The notes below the pieces were generated by a model. The model was not told where the DNA came from and did not search any database. It saw only the letters and a list, made by a program, of their open reading frames with translations. From Kosakonia sp. H02 (lineage in GTDB: Bacteria; Pseudomonadota; Gammaproteobacteria; Enterobacterales; Enterobacteriaceae), in assembly GCA_030704225.1 (NCBI GenBank), contig CP131915.1, positions 2,170,001 to 2,234,000 of the forward strand: a stretch of 64,000 bases of DNA, written 5' to 3'. The number at the start of each line of letters is the position of its first letter. Positions within the stretch are counted from its first letter, which is position 1. Shown here in pieces: positions 16,547 through 25,359 of the stretch. The position numbers and the translations under genes are program-made.

Positions 16547-17574
16547 CAGCGCACCCTCGGGTCGGTTAACCGCACCAGCAGATCGGTGAGGTTATTAATC
16601 AGTACAAAGCAGACGCCAATCACCAGCGTCCCGCCCATAATCGCCGTGGTATCGCCAGCAAACAGCGCGGTAGTGAGATAGCGGCCAATTCCCGGCCAGG
16701 AGAAGACTGTTTCGGTCAGCACCGCGCCTTCGAGCATGCTGGTGTAAGCCAGCGCAATCACCGTCAGCAGCGTACCGCGAATGTTCGGCAGCACATGGCG
16801 CAGCAAAATGGTCATCTCGCCTGCGCCTTTCGCCCGCGCCAGCAAAATGTACTCTTTGTTCATCTCGCCAAGGCAGGCTGAGCGGGTCAGGCGGGTAATG
16901 CTCGCCAGCGAATAGTAGGCCAGCAGCAATACCGGCAGCAGCAAATGGCTGAGGGCATTTTTAAACGCTTCGCGATCGCCGGAAAGCCAGGTGTCGATCA
17001 GTGCAAAACCGGTTTGCGGCGTTACCGTGTACTGGTAGATATCGTCGAGCCTGCCTGGCCCGGCGCTCCATTGCAGGCGGGCGTAAAATAGCGCCAGCAT
17101 CAGCAGGCCGAGCCAGAAAATCGGCACCGAATTACCCAGCAGGGTAAAGGTGCGCACCGCCAAATCTCCCGCCGAGCCTTTAAACCGCGCACACAGCACG
17201 CCAGCCATCACGCCAAGTACGGAGCCAACCACCAGTGCCAGCGTCGCCAGTTCAAGGGTCGCCGGAAAGGCGGCGAGTAAATCCTGCAATACCGGTTGCC
17301 CGGTGGCGCTGGCAGTGCCGAGATCGCCGTGCGCCAGATCCACAAGGTAGTGCCAGAACTGCACCGGCAATGGCCTGTCCAGCCCGAGATGGTGGCGAAC
17401 CTGATCGTAGGTAGACTGGCTGGCATGATCGCCGACGATTTGCAGCACCCGATCGACAGGCGAGAAGGCCGACAGCGAAAAGGTGACCAGCAGCAGGCCA
17501 GACAGGGTGAGGGCGAGAGTGAACAGCCCTTGCAATAGCGCAAGCAGCGGGCGTTTAGCGAAAACCACAGACAT
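16546..17574 (-). CDS. ABC transporter permease, DppB-like
   Basis: A permease of 342 residues from ATG 17574. An in-frame TTG at 17595 has a much better ribosome binding site (GGAGGG, 6 bases before) and would add MLNTSSS, so the true start is uncertain. The first membrane helix lies near residues 10-33, followed by DDB-family loops and the coupling loop YILLARAKGAGEMTILLRHVL. The ribosome binding site for the TTG start falls inside a terminator-like hairpin (17602-17621), which could couple its translation to readthrough from the binding-protein gene. Confidence 0.85.
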   Translation of the reverse strand: MSVVFAKRPLLALLQGLFTLALTLSGLLLVTFSLSAFSPVDRVLQIVGDHASQSTYDQVRHHLGLDRPLPVQFWHYLVDLAHGDLGTASATGQPVLQDLLAAFPATLELATLALVVGSVLGVMAGVLCARFKGSAGDLAVRTFTLLGNSVPIFWLGLLMLALFYARLQWSAGPGRLDDIYQYTVTPQTGFALIDTWLSGDREAFKNALSHLLLPVLLLAYYSLASITRLTRSACLGEMNKEYILLARAKGAGEMTILLRHVLPNIRGTLLTVIALAYTSMLEGAVLTETVFSWPGIGRYLTTALFAGDTTAIMGGTLVIGVCFVLINNLTDLLVRLTDPRVR

Positions 17575-17601
17575 GGAAGAACTCGTATTCAGCAAAAGAA
17601 C

Positions 17602-17621
17602 CCTCCCGCGCAGGCGGGAGG
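17602..17621 (-). terminator. Attenuator-like hairpin between binding protein and permease genes
   Basis: On the minus strand CCTCCCGC-CTGC-GCGGGAGG is followed by GTTCTTTTGC. It is an 8-bp GC stem with a weak T tract, typical of partial terminators that keep binding-protein mRNA more abundant than the downstream permease mRNA. Confidence 0.6.
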
Positions 17622-17629
17622 CGGGGACA

Positions 17630-19198
17630 TTACTTGGTTACGCGGTCATACCACACCATATCGGCATTCAGCCCTTGCTGGTAGCCTTTGACATTGTCGC
17701 GCACCACGATCTGCGTTTTGCCTTGATCGACAAACACATACGGTGAGTTGTGCTGCAACTCTTGCTGCATGGTTTTGTACAGTTCCAGACGTTTGGCGGC
17801 ATCCGGCTCGGCGACCGCCGCCAGCGTCGCTTTGTTCAATTCCGGGATTTGCCAGCCGTTCAGCCCGGCAACGGTGCTGCTTTTACCGTCATTCCAGGCA
17901 AAGGCGCTGGCGTTGGAGTGGGCGTCAAAATAGTCGGGGATCCACAAACGAATCGCCGCCTGATGCTGTTTCGCCCGCACCCGCGCATACACCTGGCTGC
18001 CCGCCGCCGGGAGCAGATCCACTTTCACGCCGCCCTGGGCAAAGCTTGCCTGCATCGACTGGGCGAGAGTGATAAACGGCGGTTTGTTCTCCACATCCAG
18101 CGTGAAGTGCGCGTTTTTAATGCCCGCTTTGGCGAGGATCGCTTTGGCTTTCGCCGGGTCGAACGTAAACGGGTTGTCTTCCAGCGCGCCCGGCAGGCCC
18201 ACCGGCAGGAAGCTTTGATGCACGAAATACTGGCCTTTGAGCAGATTTTTGGTGATGCCGTTGTAATCCACCAGCCAGCGCGCCGCTTCCCAGAAGGCCG
18301 GGTTATTGAGCAGCGGGTTCGCGCTGTTCCCGGCGTTAAACACCAGGTAGTTTTGTTCAGCGGATGGAATACTCAGCACCTTAACGCCTTTTTTATCCGC
18401 CAGGGCGCTGATTTGATCGGCGCCGAGATCACGCGCCACATCCGCGTCGCCCTGTTGGATCAGCAGGCGGCGCGAGGCGGGATCCGGTACGTTTTTAATA
18501 ATGATGTTTTTAAGTGCGGGCGCACCGCCAGGCGAGGTGGCGTTGGCATCCAGCACAATTGCCTGGTGCGGCTGATAGACGCGCATCTTAAACGCGCCAC
18601 TTCCGGCAGAGTGTAGTTTCAGCCAGCCGTTGCCGAAGTCGTTGCCTTTGATGTTAGCGCTCACCAACTTTTCATCAACGATGGAGGCAATCGGCGTGGA
18701 GAGAATATTCAGCGCCACCGCCGGGCTGACATCCGCTGTCCAGTGCAGTTGCAGGGTGTGGTCATCCACTTTCTTTAGCTGGCTGGCGATATTGTCCGGC
18801 TGCCAGCCGAGGACGTTCAGGATAAATGCCGGGGATTTGTTCAGCGTCACCGCGCGGGTATAAGAGAAAATCACATCTTCCGGGCGCAGCGGGTTGCCGG
18901 AGGCAAATTTCGCCTCGCTTTTCAGTTTGATGGTCAGGGTTTTGGCTGCCGGGTCTGCCTGCCAGCTCTCTGCCAGAATCGGGCTTATCTTTTCCGGGTG
19001 CTCACGATCCGGCTGTACCAGGCGCTGATAAAGGCTCGGCACAGTCTGAATGCTGGAAAGTTCGTTGGCTTCCGCCGGGTCGAGACTAACAATATCATCC
19101 AGACCCTGGGCAACCACCAGCGTATCTGGCGGTGTTGCCGCGTAGCTGGCAGCAGAAAGGAGCGTCAGTATGACGAGGGGTAGCAGTTTTTTTGTCAT
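17630..19198 (-). CDS. Periplasmic solute-binding protein, family 5
   Basis: First gene of the minus-strand importer, 522 residues with a Sec signal peptide (1-19, cleavage after ASYA). The mature protein has the SBP_bac_5 pattern: VVAQGLDDIVSLDPAEANEL, YQRLVQPDREHPEKISPILA, and SGAFKMRVYQPHQAIVLDAN. The ATG at 19198 has AGGGA upstream and sits directly before the signal peptide; the open frame extends back to 19285 without coding features. It selects the substrate in the periplasm. Peptides, opines and glycosides are all possible cargos for this family. Confidence 0.9.
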   Translation of the reverse strand: MTKKLLPLVILTLLSAASYAATPPDTLVVAQGLDDIVSLDPAEANELSSIQTVPSLYQRLVQPDREHPEKISPILAESWQADPAAKTLTIKLKSEAKFASGNPLRPEDVIFSYTRAVTLNKSPAFILNVLGWQPDNIASQLKKVDDHTLQLHWTADVSPAVALNILSTPIASIVDEKLVSANIKGNDFGNGWLKLHSAGSGAFKMRVYQPHQAIVLDANATSPGGAPALKNIIIKNVPDPASRRLLIQQGDADVARDLGADQISALADKKGVKVLSIPSAEQNYLVFNAGNSANPLLNNPAFWEAARWLVDYNGITKNLLKGQYFVHQSFLPVGLPGALEDNPFTFDPAKAKAILAKAGIKNAHFTLDVENKPPFITLAQSMQASFAQGGVKVDLLPAAGSQVYARVRAKQHQAAIRLWIPDYFDAHSNASAFAWNDGKSSTVAGLNGWQIPELNKATLAAVAEPDAAKRLELYKTMQQELQHNSPYVFVDQGKTQIVVRDNVKGYQQGLNADMVWYDRVTK

Positions 19199-19335
19199 AA
19201 GAAATCCCTGAAAAGTTAATGTGATGTGATTATTTTGTCTCGCTACGGTAGGCCGCTTCTGCACTTTCTTAAAGTTTAAATTCATCTTTCTATATACATG
19301 AAATGCATAAGCCAGATCGTTTTGTCATGAGCGGG

Positions 19336-19358
19336 AAAAAGCGGGGCGAGCGCCCCGC
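19336..19358 (-). terminator. Terminator of the sugar kinase operon
   Basis: On the minus strand GCGGGGCG-CT-CGCCCCGC is followed by TTTTT (19340-19336), 12 bases after the kinase stop codon. It separates the sugar catabolic operon from the binding-protein gene downstream. Confidence 0.8.
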
Positions 19359-19370
19359 GAAGAGGGGCAA

Positions 19371-20867
19371 TTACTTCGGCGCGCGGGCCAACTGGACGGC
19401 GTTTTGCCAGTCGAACCAGCGCTGTTGCAGCCGACCGTGGCGCACCGTTTCTGGTTGAAAAGTGTGGTGTTCCGGCAGGAACGCGCGCAGCTGTTCGTTA
19501 TCAATCTGCAATAGCGCTTTACGCGCCAGCAGCGCCGCGCCGATGGCCGAGAGTTCAGCGACATCGCTGCGCTGCACCGGGCAGCCGAGCAGATCCGCTT
19601 GGTACTGCATTAACCATTCATTTTTCGTCGGGCCGCCATCGACCATCAACGCGTGCAGGGCAAAATCGCTGTGCTGGCGCATCGCCACCACCACATCGGC
19701 AATCTGATAGGTAATGGCTTCCAGCGCCGCGCGGATCAGGTGCGCCCGTTTCACCCCGCGACTCAAACCATGAATCAAGCCGCGCGCGTTTTCATCCCAC
19801 CACGGCGCGCCCAGGCCGGTTAATGCCGGAACGAAATAGACGCCGAGGGTGGAATCCACCGAGGCAGGCAAGGTATTAAGCGCCTGCGCCAGCCCGGCTT
19901 CCGGCAGTTCGTTAAGCCCGGTGCTTTCCACCATCCACGCCACCGCATCGCCGGTATGCGGAATATTGCCCTCCAGGGCGTACACCAGCCGCTCGCCGTC
20001 GTGCCAGGCGACAGTGGTCGCCAGCGCTTTCACATCACACTGCGCCGAGGCAACCGGCGCCATCACCGATGAACCGGTGCCGTAGGTCGCTTTGACACAG
20101 CCTGGCGCGCCCAGCCCGTGGGCAAACAGCGCGGCGTGGGAATCGCCAATCATCGCCAGCACCGGAATGCCGTCCGGGATGCCGCTCAGATTTTTGGTGT
20201 GGCCGAACAAACCGCTGGAGGGGCGGATTTCCGGCAATGCCTGGCGCGGAATGCCAAACAGCGTCAGCATGTTGTCATCCCAGCCGCCGCTGTGCAGATT
20301 GAAAAGCTGCGTGCGCGAGGCGTTGGAATAATCACAACAGAATGCCTGACCGGCGGTTAGGTGCCACAGCAACCAGCTATCGATGGTGCCAAGGCAAATC
20401 TCCCCCTGTGCCGCCAGCGCGTGGCCGTTGGGCAGCGCATCCAGCAACCAGCGCATTTTCGAGGCGGAAAACAACGGCGCGACCGGTAGCCCGGTCACCG
20501 CTTTAATCTCCGCTTCTTTTCCCTGTTCGCGCAGGCTGTGGCAAAAATCAGCGCTGCGCGAGCACTGCCAACTGAGCGCCGGGCCAATCGGCAAACCGCT
20601 GGCGCGATACCAGCCCATCGTGGTTTCGCGCTGGTTGCTGATAGCCAGCGCGGCGACGTTTTCTGCGCCCACGGTTGCAATCACCTGGCGCAGCACCGCC
20701 AGCGAGGCGCTCAGCAGTGATTCGCCGGATTGCTCAACCCAGCCTTCGCGCGGTGTTTGAATTGTCAGTGGGCGTGAGCACTTCGCCACCACCGCGCCGC
20801 GGGCATCCAGCGCCACGGCTTTGGCATTGGTGGTGCCTTCATCAAGGGCAATAATTATCCCGGACAT
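19371..20867 (-). CDS. FGGY-family sugar kinase (probable apulose kinase)
   Basis: A 498-residue carbohydrate kinase: phosphate-binding DEGTTNAKAVALD at residues 9-21, adenosine-binding TYGTGSSVMAP, and catalytic region GLGAPWWDENARG. Overall it resembles glycerol kinase, with NQRETTMGWYRASG and SQWQ replaced by LSWQCSRSADFC. It ends the operon transketolase A, transketolase B, isomerase, kinase. That combination matches the transketolase pathway of D-apiose catabolism, in which a kinase phosphorylates D-apulose at O4. The substrate is inferred from gene context only; the FGGY family also acts on glycerol, xylulose, ribulose and others. The ATG at 20867 follows GGGAGAAG. Confidence 0.8.
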   Translation of the reverse strand: MSGIIIALDEGTTNAKAVALDARGAVVAKCSRPLTIQTPREGWVEQSGESLLSASLAVLRQVIATVGAENVAALAISNQRETTMGWYRASGLPIGPALSWQCSRSADFCHSLREQGKEAEIKAVTGLPVAPLFSASKMRWLLDALPNGHALAAQGEICLGTIDSWLLWHLTAGQAFCCDYSNASRTQLFNLHSGGWDDNMLTLFGIPRQALPEIRPSSGLFGHTKNLSGIPDGIPVLAMIGDSHAALFAHGLGAPGCVKATYGTGSSVMAPVASAQCDVKALATTVAWHDGERLVYALEGNIPHTGDAVAWMVESTGLNELPEAGLAQALNTLPASVDSTLGVYFVPALTGLGAPWWDENARGLIHGLSRGVKRAHLIRAALEAITYQIADVVVAMRQHSDFALHALMVDGGPTKNEWLMQYQADLLGCPVQRSDVAELSAIGAALLARKALLQIDNEQLRAFLPEHHTFQPETVRHGRLQQRWFDWQNAVQLARAPK

Positions 20868-20882
20868 GATCTTCTCCCGGCC

Positions 20883-22301
20883 TTATTGGTGCAGGTAGGT
20901 TTCTACGCCGAGATAGCGGGTAAAGGCTTCGTGCAGGATTTCCGCGCTCGCCGCATGGTTCATCGCCACATGGTGTTCAAAACCGTTGCGGCAAATCCAC
21001 GCCAGCAGGTTTTCCAGGTTCGGCACTTCAATCACCGCGCGGCAACCGACGGTATCCAGCGGATCGTCAACGGAGCGGCCTGCGCCGACATAGGCTTTAA
21101 TTTCGCCGCTCAAATCGTCGGTGCTCAGACGGAAGTAGGTGAGTGCGCCCGCTTTCAGGCGGCCATGCACCGCGCCGCAGGTGTTCTCTTTGCCGACGGT
21201 GGTGCCGATGATATCGGCTGTACCCATGTGGGGAGATTCGAGGCTGGCAGAGGCAAAGTTGCCGCAGTGGAACAGCACGCATTTATTGCGATCGTCGCCG
21301 AAGTTGTTGTTCCAGTCGGCAATCGACGCCGGGCTCATATTGGCGCTCGCCAGCGCATACATAGAGAGCGCGCCCATTACATCCACTTCGCAGGCCGACG
21401 GCATTAACTGGCCGGACATCACGCTCATAATCGAACAGACGTTGATGCCAAGATTCTCTTGTAGCGAGGTCCAGCACTGGATAGCCGTGGTATCGATATC
21501 GTTGGCGACCACCCATTCGCTTATCACCACAAACAGTTTTGCCATCGTTACCAGTTTGTCGGCGGGAATGCCGCTGGCATCGGCGTTATCCAGCAGCAGG
21601 CGGCGTTTCTCATCAACGCGGATATCGTCATCGCGCAGGGTTTTAATGCGGGTAAAGACTTCAGAAAGGTCCAGCGTTTCGACGGCAATGCCTAAGCGTT
21701 CAAGCAGCTTTTCGCTGTAGCGCACGGTATTAAACCCGGCCGGGCGGGCGCCAATTGCGCCAACGCGCACGCCGCGCATACTGCTGACCACGCGGCAGAC
21801 TTGCTCAAAACGTTTAAGATCGTGCGCGAACACTTCACCGCTTAAGGCGCAAACATGTTGCGTGGTCAACGTGAAGGGAATGCCGTACTGGCGCAGGTTA
21901 TTACAGAGTGAAATCTTGCCGCAGAAGCTATCGCGGCGCGTCGCCAGCCCCATTTTGTCCAGGTTGTCTTCTTCGGCCTGTACCAGCACGGGTACATTCA
22001 GCCCGGAGAGGCGCAGGGTTTCCGCCACTGCCTTTTCATCGCCAAAGTTTGGCAGCAATACGACTACGCCGTGAATGTCATCACGGTGCGCGCGAAATAG
22101 CTCGGCGCAGATTTTCGCATCCTGGCGGGTTTCGACGCCGCCGAGCTCGGTTTGTGTCTCGTCGAGCATAATGGTGTTGATGCCCAGGCGGCCAAACAGG
22201 GCAATAGCCTGCTCGCGCGCTTCGGCAACCAGGTAACTCGGGAAGAAACCCCGATTGCCGATAATCACCGCCATGGTCAGTTGTTGAGGAATTCGGGACA
22301 T
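20883..22301 (-). CDS. L-fucose/L-arabinose-isomerase-like sugar isomerase (probable D-apiose isomerase)
   Basis: A 472-residue protein of the fucose/arabinose isomerase fold. Motifs include VVLLPNFGDEKAV, GARPAGFNTVRYSEKLL, AIQCWTSLQENLGINVCSIM and the C-terminal FHCGNFASASLESPHMG with likely metal- or substrate-binding His and Glu residues. It should interconvert an aldose and a ketose. Together with the split transketolase and FGGY kinase it fits D-apiose to D-apulose isomerisation; sulfoquinovose or another pentose are alternatives. The ATG at 22301 has GGAG 8 bases upstream; an in-frame TTG 18 bases earlier is less likely. Confidence 0.75.
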   Translation of the reverse strand: MSRIPQQLTMAVIIGNRGFFPSYLVAEAREQAIALFGRLGINTIMLDETQTELGGVETRQDAKICAELFRAHRDDIHGVVVLLPNFGDEKAVAETLRLSGLNVPVLVQAEEDNLDKMGLATRRDSFCGKISLCNNLRQYGIPFTLTTQHVCALSGEVFAHDLKRFEQVCRVVSSMRGVRVGAIGARPAGFNTVRYSEKLLERLGIAVETLDLSEVFTRIKTLRDDDIRVDEKRRLLLDNADASGIPADKLVTMAKLFVVISEWVVANDIDTTAIQCWTSLQENLGINVCSIMSVMSGQLMPSACEVDVMGALSMYALASANMSPASIADWNNNFGDDRNKCVLFHCGNFASASLESPHMGTADIIGTTVGKENTCGAVHGRLKAGALTYFRLSTDDLSGEIKAYVGAGRSVDDPLDTVGCRAVIEVPNLENLLAWICRNGFEHHVAMNHAASAEILHEAFTRYLGVETYLHQ

Positions 22302-22337
22302 TGCGTTATCTCCAGTCAAGATGTTCTGTTTTTATTG

Positions 22338-23285
22338 TTATGACCGCGCGGCGAGCAGCTCGCGGGCGTTTTTCACCACGCCTGCGGCATCGATTTCATG
22401 GCGAGCGCGGGTCGCGGCGCGATCGGCGGCGATGGCGTATTGACCATCGGCAATGCCGAGCCGACGCAAAGGGATGGCGCAGGCGGCTTCGGCCAGCACT
22501 TCCGCCACCAGGCTGCCGACGCCGCCGTTAATGTTGTGTTCTTCGACGCTCACCACGGCGCGGTGGTGTTGCAGGGCCGCCAGCAGCTGCGATTTATTAC
22601 AGGGGCGAATAGACGGTACACTGATAACACTTGCGTCAATACCTTCCGCTGCCAGTTGTGTGGCGGCTTCGACAATTTCATGCACTGTTGAACCCATCGC
22701 CACCAGCGCGATATCTTTGCCTTCGCACAGCACATCAATCTCACCCGGCGCGAAGCGGTAGTTGTCGTCATGCAGTTCCGGCAGGGCTTTGCCGTCGAGG
22801 CGGATATAGACCGGGCCAACGTGGGCGAGGGCGTAATCAATAATCTGCCGACACTCCAGCGGGCTGGACGGGGCGTAGATTTCGATATTGCCGAAACCGC
22901 GCAGCACCGAAATATCGTCAATGCTGTGGTGAGTACTGGCGAGCGGGCCGTAACTGGCTCCGGCATTGAGGCCGAACAGTTTTACGTTGGTGTTGTTGTA
23001 GCAGATATCGACTTTGATCTGCTCGTTGGCGCGGGAGATCAAAAACGGCGCGGCGTTACAGGTGACGGCGATTTTGCCGCCCAGCGCCAGCCCGGCGGCG
23101 GCACCCACCAGCGTTTGTTCCGCTATGCCGACATTCACCACGCGGCCGGGGAATTTTTTCATAAACGGCGAGATTTTGGCGGTGGACGTGGAATCCGCCA
23201 CCACCGGCACCAGATCGACACCGCGGTCTACCGCGTCGATAAAGGCGTTGACCATCACCGTTGCCAGGTGTTCGCTATTACTCAT
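22338..23285 (-). CDS. aptB: Transketolase C-terminal subunit (probable apulose-4-phosphate transketolase subunit B)
   Basis: A 315-residue protein equal to the pyrimidine-binding and C-terminal domains of transketolase: VADSTSTAKISPFMKKFPGR, VNVGIAEQTLVGAAAGLALGG (with the catalytic Glu that activates thiamine diphosphate), ASYGPLASTHHSIDDISVLR and the C-terminal region GGVGSLVAEVL. It overlaps the partner subunit gene by 8 bases, so they are co-translated. In the D-apiose route described for other bacteria, the enzyme moves a two-carbon unit from D-apulose 4-phosphate to glyceraldehyde 3-phosphate, giving dihydroxyacetone phosphate and xylulose 5-phosphate. The symbol depends on that pathway assignment. 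Confidence 0.7.
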   Translation of the reverse strand: MSNSEHLATVMVNAFIDAVDRGVDLVPVVADSTSTAKISPFMKKFPGRVVNVGIAEQTLVGAAAGLALGGKIAVTCNAAPFLISRANEQIKVDICYNNTNVKLFGLNAGASYGPLASTHHSIDDISVLRGFGNIEIYAPSSPLECRQIIDYALAHVGPVYIRLDGKALPELHDDNYRFAPGEIDVLCEGKDIALVAMGSTVHEIVEAATQLAAEGIDASVISVPSIRPCNKSQLLAALQHHRAVVSVEEHNINGGVGSLVAEVLAEAACAIPLRRLGIADGQYAIAADRAATRARHEIDAAGVVKNARELLAARS

Positions 23286-24108
23286 CTTTCAGTTCCTCCA
23301 GCGCCAGTTCGATCTCTTCGCCTTTCGGCACGCGGTGGTGCCACTCTGGCCGCCCCTGAATAAAGGAGATGCCCGCGCCTTTGGTAGTGTGCGCAATCAC
23401 CACATGGGGTTTACCCGCCGGTTGTAGGCTTTCCAGCGTGGCAACCACATCGGCCATGTCGTTGCCACGACACTCCGTCACCTGCATGCCGAAGGCGCGC
23501 CATTTGGCATCCAGCGGATCGGTATTGAGGATCTCTTTGGTCGATCCCGCCAGTTGCAGGCTGTTTTTGTCGTTAATGATGATCAGGTTGTCGAGCTGAT
23601 AATGCGCCGCCACCAGCGCCGCTTCCCAGTTGCTGCCTTCTGCCAGTTCGCCATCGCCGGTGACAACAAACACGCGGCGTTTGCTGTTGCTGCGTTTTGC
23701 CGCCAGCGCAATGCCCACCGCGACCGGCAGGCCGTGGCCGAGTGCGCCGGTGTTCAGTTCAATGCCTGGGGTTTTGTGTTTTACCGGGTGGCCCGGCAGG
23801 TGGGAATCCGCATGCTGGTAAGTGGAGAGCCAGTCAACGGGGATAAACCCGGCTTCCGCCAGCACGCAGTAGTAGCCGCCGACCGCATGGCCTTTCGACT
23901 GGATGTAGATATCGCGCTCGTCGCTCTCTTTGGTTTGCGGCGAACAGTTCAGGATGCGGAAGTAGAGCGCGGTCAGCAGTTCCACCTGGGATAAATCAGC
24001 CCCCGTGTGCCCGCCTGCCGGGCTTTCGGCATTCAGCACGATAATGCGGCGGCGTATTGCGCGTGCTCTCTTTTCCAGCTCATCAACAGAGAGTGAAAAC
24101 GGATTCAT
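23278..24108 (-). CDS. aptA: Transketolase N-terminal subunit (probable apulose-4-phosphate transketolase subunit A)
   Basis: A 276-residue protein equal to the diphosphate-binding domain of transketolase. The thiamine-diphosphate motif is VTGDGELAEGSNWEAA ending at IIINDKNSLQ (GDG through NDxN), preceded by GHTGADLSQVELLTALYFRI and LNTGALGHGLPVAVGIALA. First gene of the catabolic operon; ATG 24108 has GAGG upstream. Split transketolases are typical of specialised sugar pathways. Upstream lie SorC-type operator copies at 24138 and 24197. Symbol from pathway context, not from a search. Confidence 0.7.
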   Translation of the reverse strand: MNPFSLSVDELEKRARAIRRRIIVLNAESPAGGHTGADLSQVELLTALYFRILNCSPQTKESDERDIYIQSKGHAVGGYYCVLAEAGFIPVDWLSTYQHADSHLPGHPVKHKTPGIELNTGALGHGLPVAVGIALAAKRSNSKRRVFVVTGDGELAEGSNWEAALVAAHYQLDNLIIINDKNSLQLAGSTKEILNTDPLDAKWRAFGMQVTECRGNDMADVVATLESLQPAGKPHVVIAHTTKGAGISFIQGRPEWHHRVPKGEEIELALEELKDE

Positions 24109-24137
24109 AGCGTACCTCTTGAATGTTTAATCTTTCA

Positions 24138-24151
24138 TGAATAAATATTCA
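24138..24151. promoter_or_regulatory. Operator-like palindrome, copy near the transketolase gene
   Basis: TGAATAAATATTCA lies 30 bases upstream of the transketolase A start. The same 14-base palindromic pattern recurs at 24197-24210 and 30431-30444, so it is probably the site of the SorC-type regulator encoded at 24394. Confidence 0.65.
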
Positions 24152-24196
24152 ATCAGGGTGAAGAAATGCGCCCGAGCAGGGTGTTTTTACGTGTCA

Positions 24197-24228
24197 GGAA
24201 TAAATATTCACTGCTGATTTATTATTCA
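24197..24228. promoter_or_regulatory. Composite operator between transketolase and SorC-type genes
   Basis: GGAATAAATATTCA (24197-24210), four bases, then TGATTTATTATTCA (24215-24228). The second 14-mer is identical to 30449-30462 and the spacing is the same as in the transporter promoter, which argues for a shared tetrameric regulator binding two half-sites. Confidence 0.7.
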
Positions 24229-24258
24229 TGAGTAAACATATGCCTTGTGGTAAGGTTT

Positions 24259-24306
24259 GTCTACGCTGTGTACGGGCAAATTTCGAAGAAAGGAGAAAAG
24301 GATCAC
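24259..24306 (+). repeat. Leader-type direct repeat, copy 1
   Basis: The segment contains GTCTACGCT, then AATTTC, and ends with AGGAGAAAAGGATCAC. A similar segment in the same orientation is at 30492-30537; the last 16 bases are identical. Here it lies in the leader of the SorC-type gene, about 90 bases upstream of its start. Confidence 0.6.
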
Positions 24307-24393
24307 ATTTGGATCGTGACGGGCGTTAAATGCCAGCTTGTTATCTATTCAGCATTGAATAAAAATATCGGGCAGCAGAGAAAGGGGAACCTC

Positions 24394-25347
24394 ATGTCGA
24401 AGCAGGATGAACAGCGGTTGCTGGTGAAAATCGCCACGCTTTATTACAACGAAAACAAAAAACAGTCTGAAATCGCCACCGCGCTTCACCTGTCGCAATC
24501 TTTCGTCTCACGGGCGTTGACCCGCTGTCAGAAAGAGGGGCTGGTGAAAATCACCGTTGTGCAGCCGACCCATATTTTTGTCGGGCTGGAAAAGGCCATT
24601 GAGCAGCAGTACGGCCTGCGCCAGGCGATTGTGGTGGATGTCGGGGAAAATCCCGACAACGCGCAGATCAAGCACGCCATCGGCAGCGCGGCGGCGCACT
24701 ATGTGGAAACGCGCCTGCGCCCGGAAGACCTGGTGGGGATTTCGTCCTGGAGCAGCACCATTCGTTGCATGGTCGATGAGATGCACCCGCAAAATATTCG
24801 CGCCGCAGGGGTTATTCAGTTGCTCGGCGGTGTCGGGCCGAATGGCAATGTGCAGGCAACGATTTTGACGCAGCAACTGGCCGCGCATTTGGGCTGTCCG
24901 TCGTGGTTGTTGCCCTCACAGAGTATTGAGCACTCGGTCGAGGAGCGCGCGCGGCTGGTGAACAGCCCGGATGTCGCGGCCGTGGTAGCGAAATTTGCCG
25001 AAGTGGATGTGGCGATTGTCGGTATCGGTGAGCTGGAGCCGTCGCAGTTGCTGAAAAATTCCGGCAACTACTACAACGAAAAGATGCTCCACTTGCTGGC
25101 AGAGCGCGGCGCGGTGGGCGATATCTGCCTGCATTATTACGATGCGGCGGGCAAGGCGGTGCTGAGCGAGGAAGAAGATCCGGTGATTGGCATGGAGCTT
25201 GCGCAGATCCGCGCGTGTCCGCAGGTGATTGCGCTGGCGGGCGGGGTGGAAAAACGCAACGCCATTCGCGGCGCGTTGCAGGGCAATTATATCGATGTGT
25301 TAATCACCGATTACCCCACCGCGCGCAGCCTTGTGCAGGCCGAATAA
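24394..25347 (+). CDS. SorC/DeoR-type sugar-responsive transcriptional regulator
   Basis: A 317-residue regulator: N-terminal helix-turn-helix (about 9-50; LYYNENKKQSEIATALHLSQ then SFVSRALTRCQKEGLV), followed by the SorC-type sugar-phosphate-binding domain (about 60-315) with SSWSSTIRCM, IQLLGGVGPNG and ALAGGVEKRNAIRGAL. The ATG at 24394 follows AAAGGGGAAC; upstream in-frame codons from 24247 lie in the operator/leader and are not coding-like. Divergent from the transketolase operon, it probably controls both that operon and the RbsABC-type importer through the shared sites, with a pathway phosphate such as apulose 4-phosphate as effector (inference). Confidence 0.82.
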   Translation: MSKQDEQRLLVKIATLYYNENKKQSEIATALHLSQSFVSRALTRCQKEGLVKITVVQPTHIFVGLEKAIEQQYGLRQAIVVDVGENPDNAQIKHAIGSAAAHYVETRLRPEDLVGISSWSSTIRCMVDEMHPQNIRAAGVIQLLGGVGPNGNVQATILTQQLAAHLGCPSWLLPSQSIEHSVEERARLVNSPDVAAVVAKFAEVDVAIVGIGELEPSQLLKNSGNYYNEKMLHLLAERGAVGDICLHYYDAAGKAVLSEEEDPVIGMELAQIRACPQVIALAGGVEKRNAIRGALQGNYIDVLITDYPTARSLVQAE

Positions 25348-25359
25348 AACCGGCGTCAT

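Noticed and set aside
19371..24108. Sulfoquinovose (sulfo-transketolase) pathway as alternative for the split transketolase operon
   Set aside because: The FGGY kinase, RbsABC-type importer and absence of a sulfoquinovosidase, sulfo-sugar exporter or second isomerase fit the apiose pathway better. Not fully excluded without a search.
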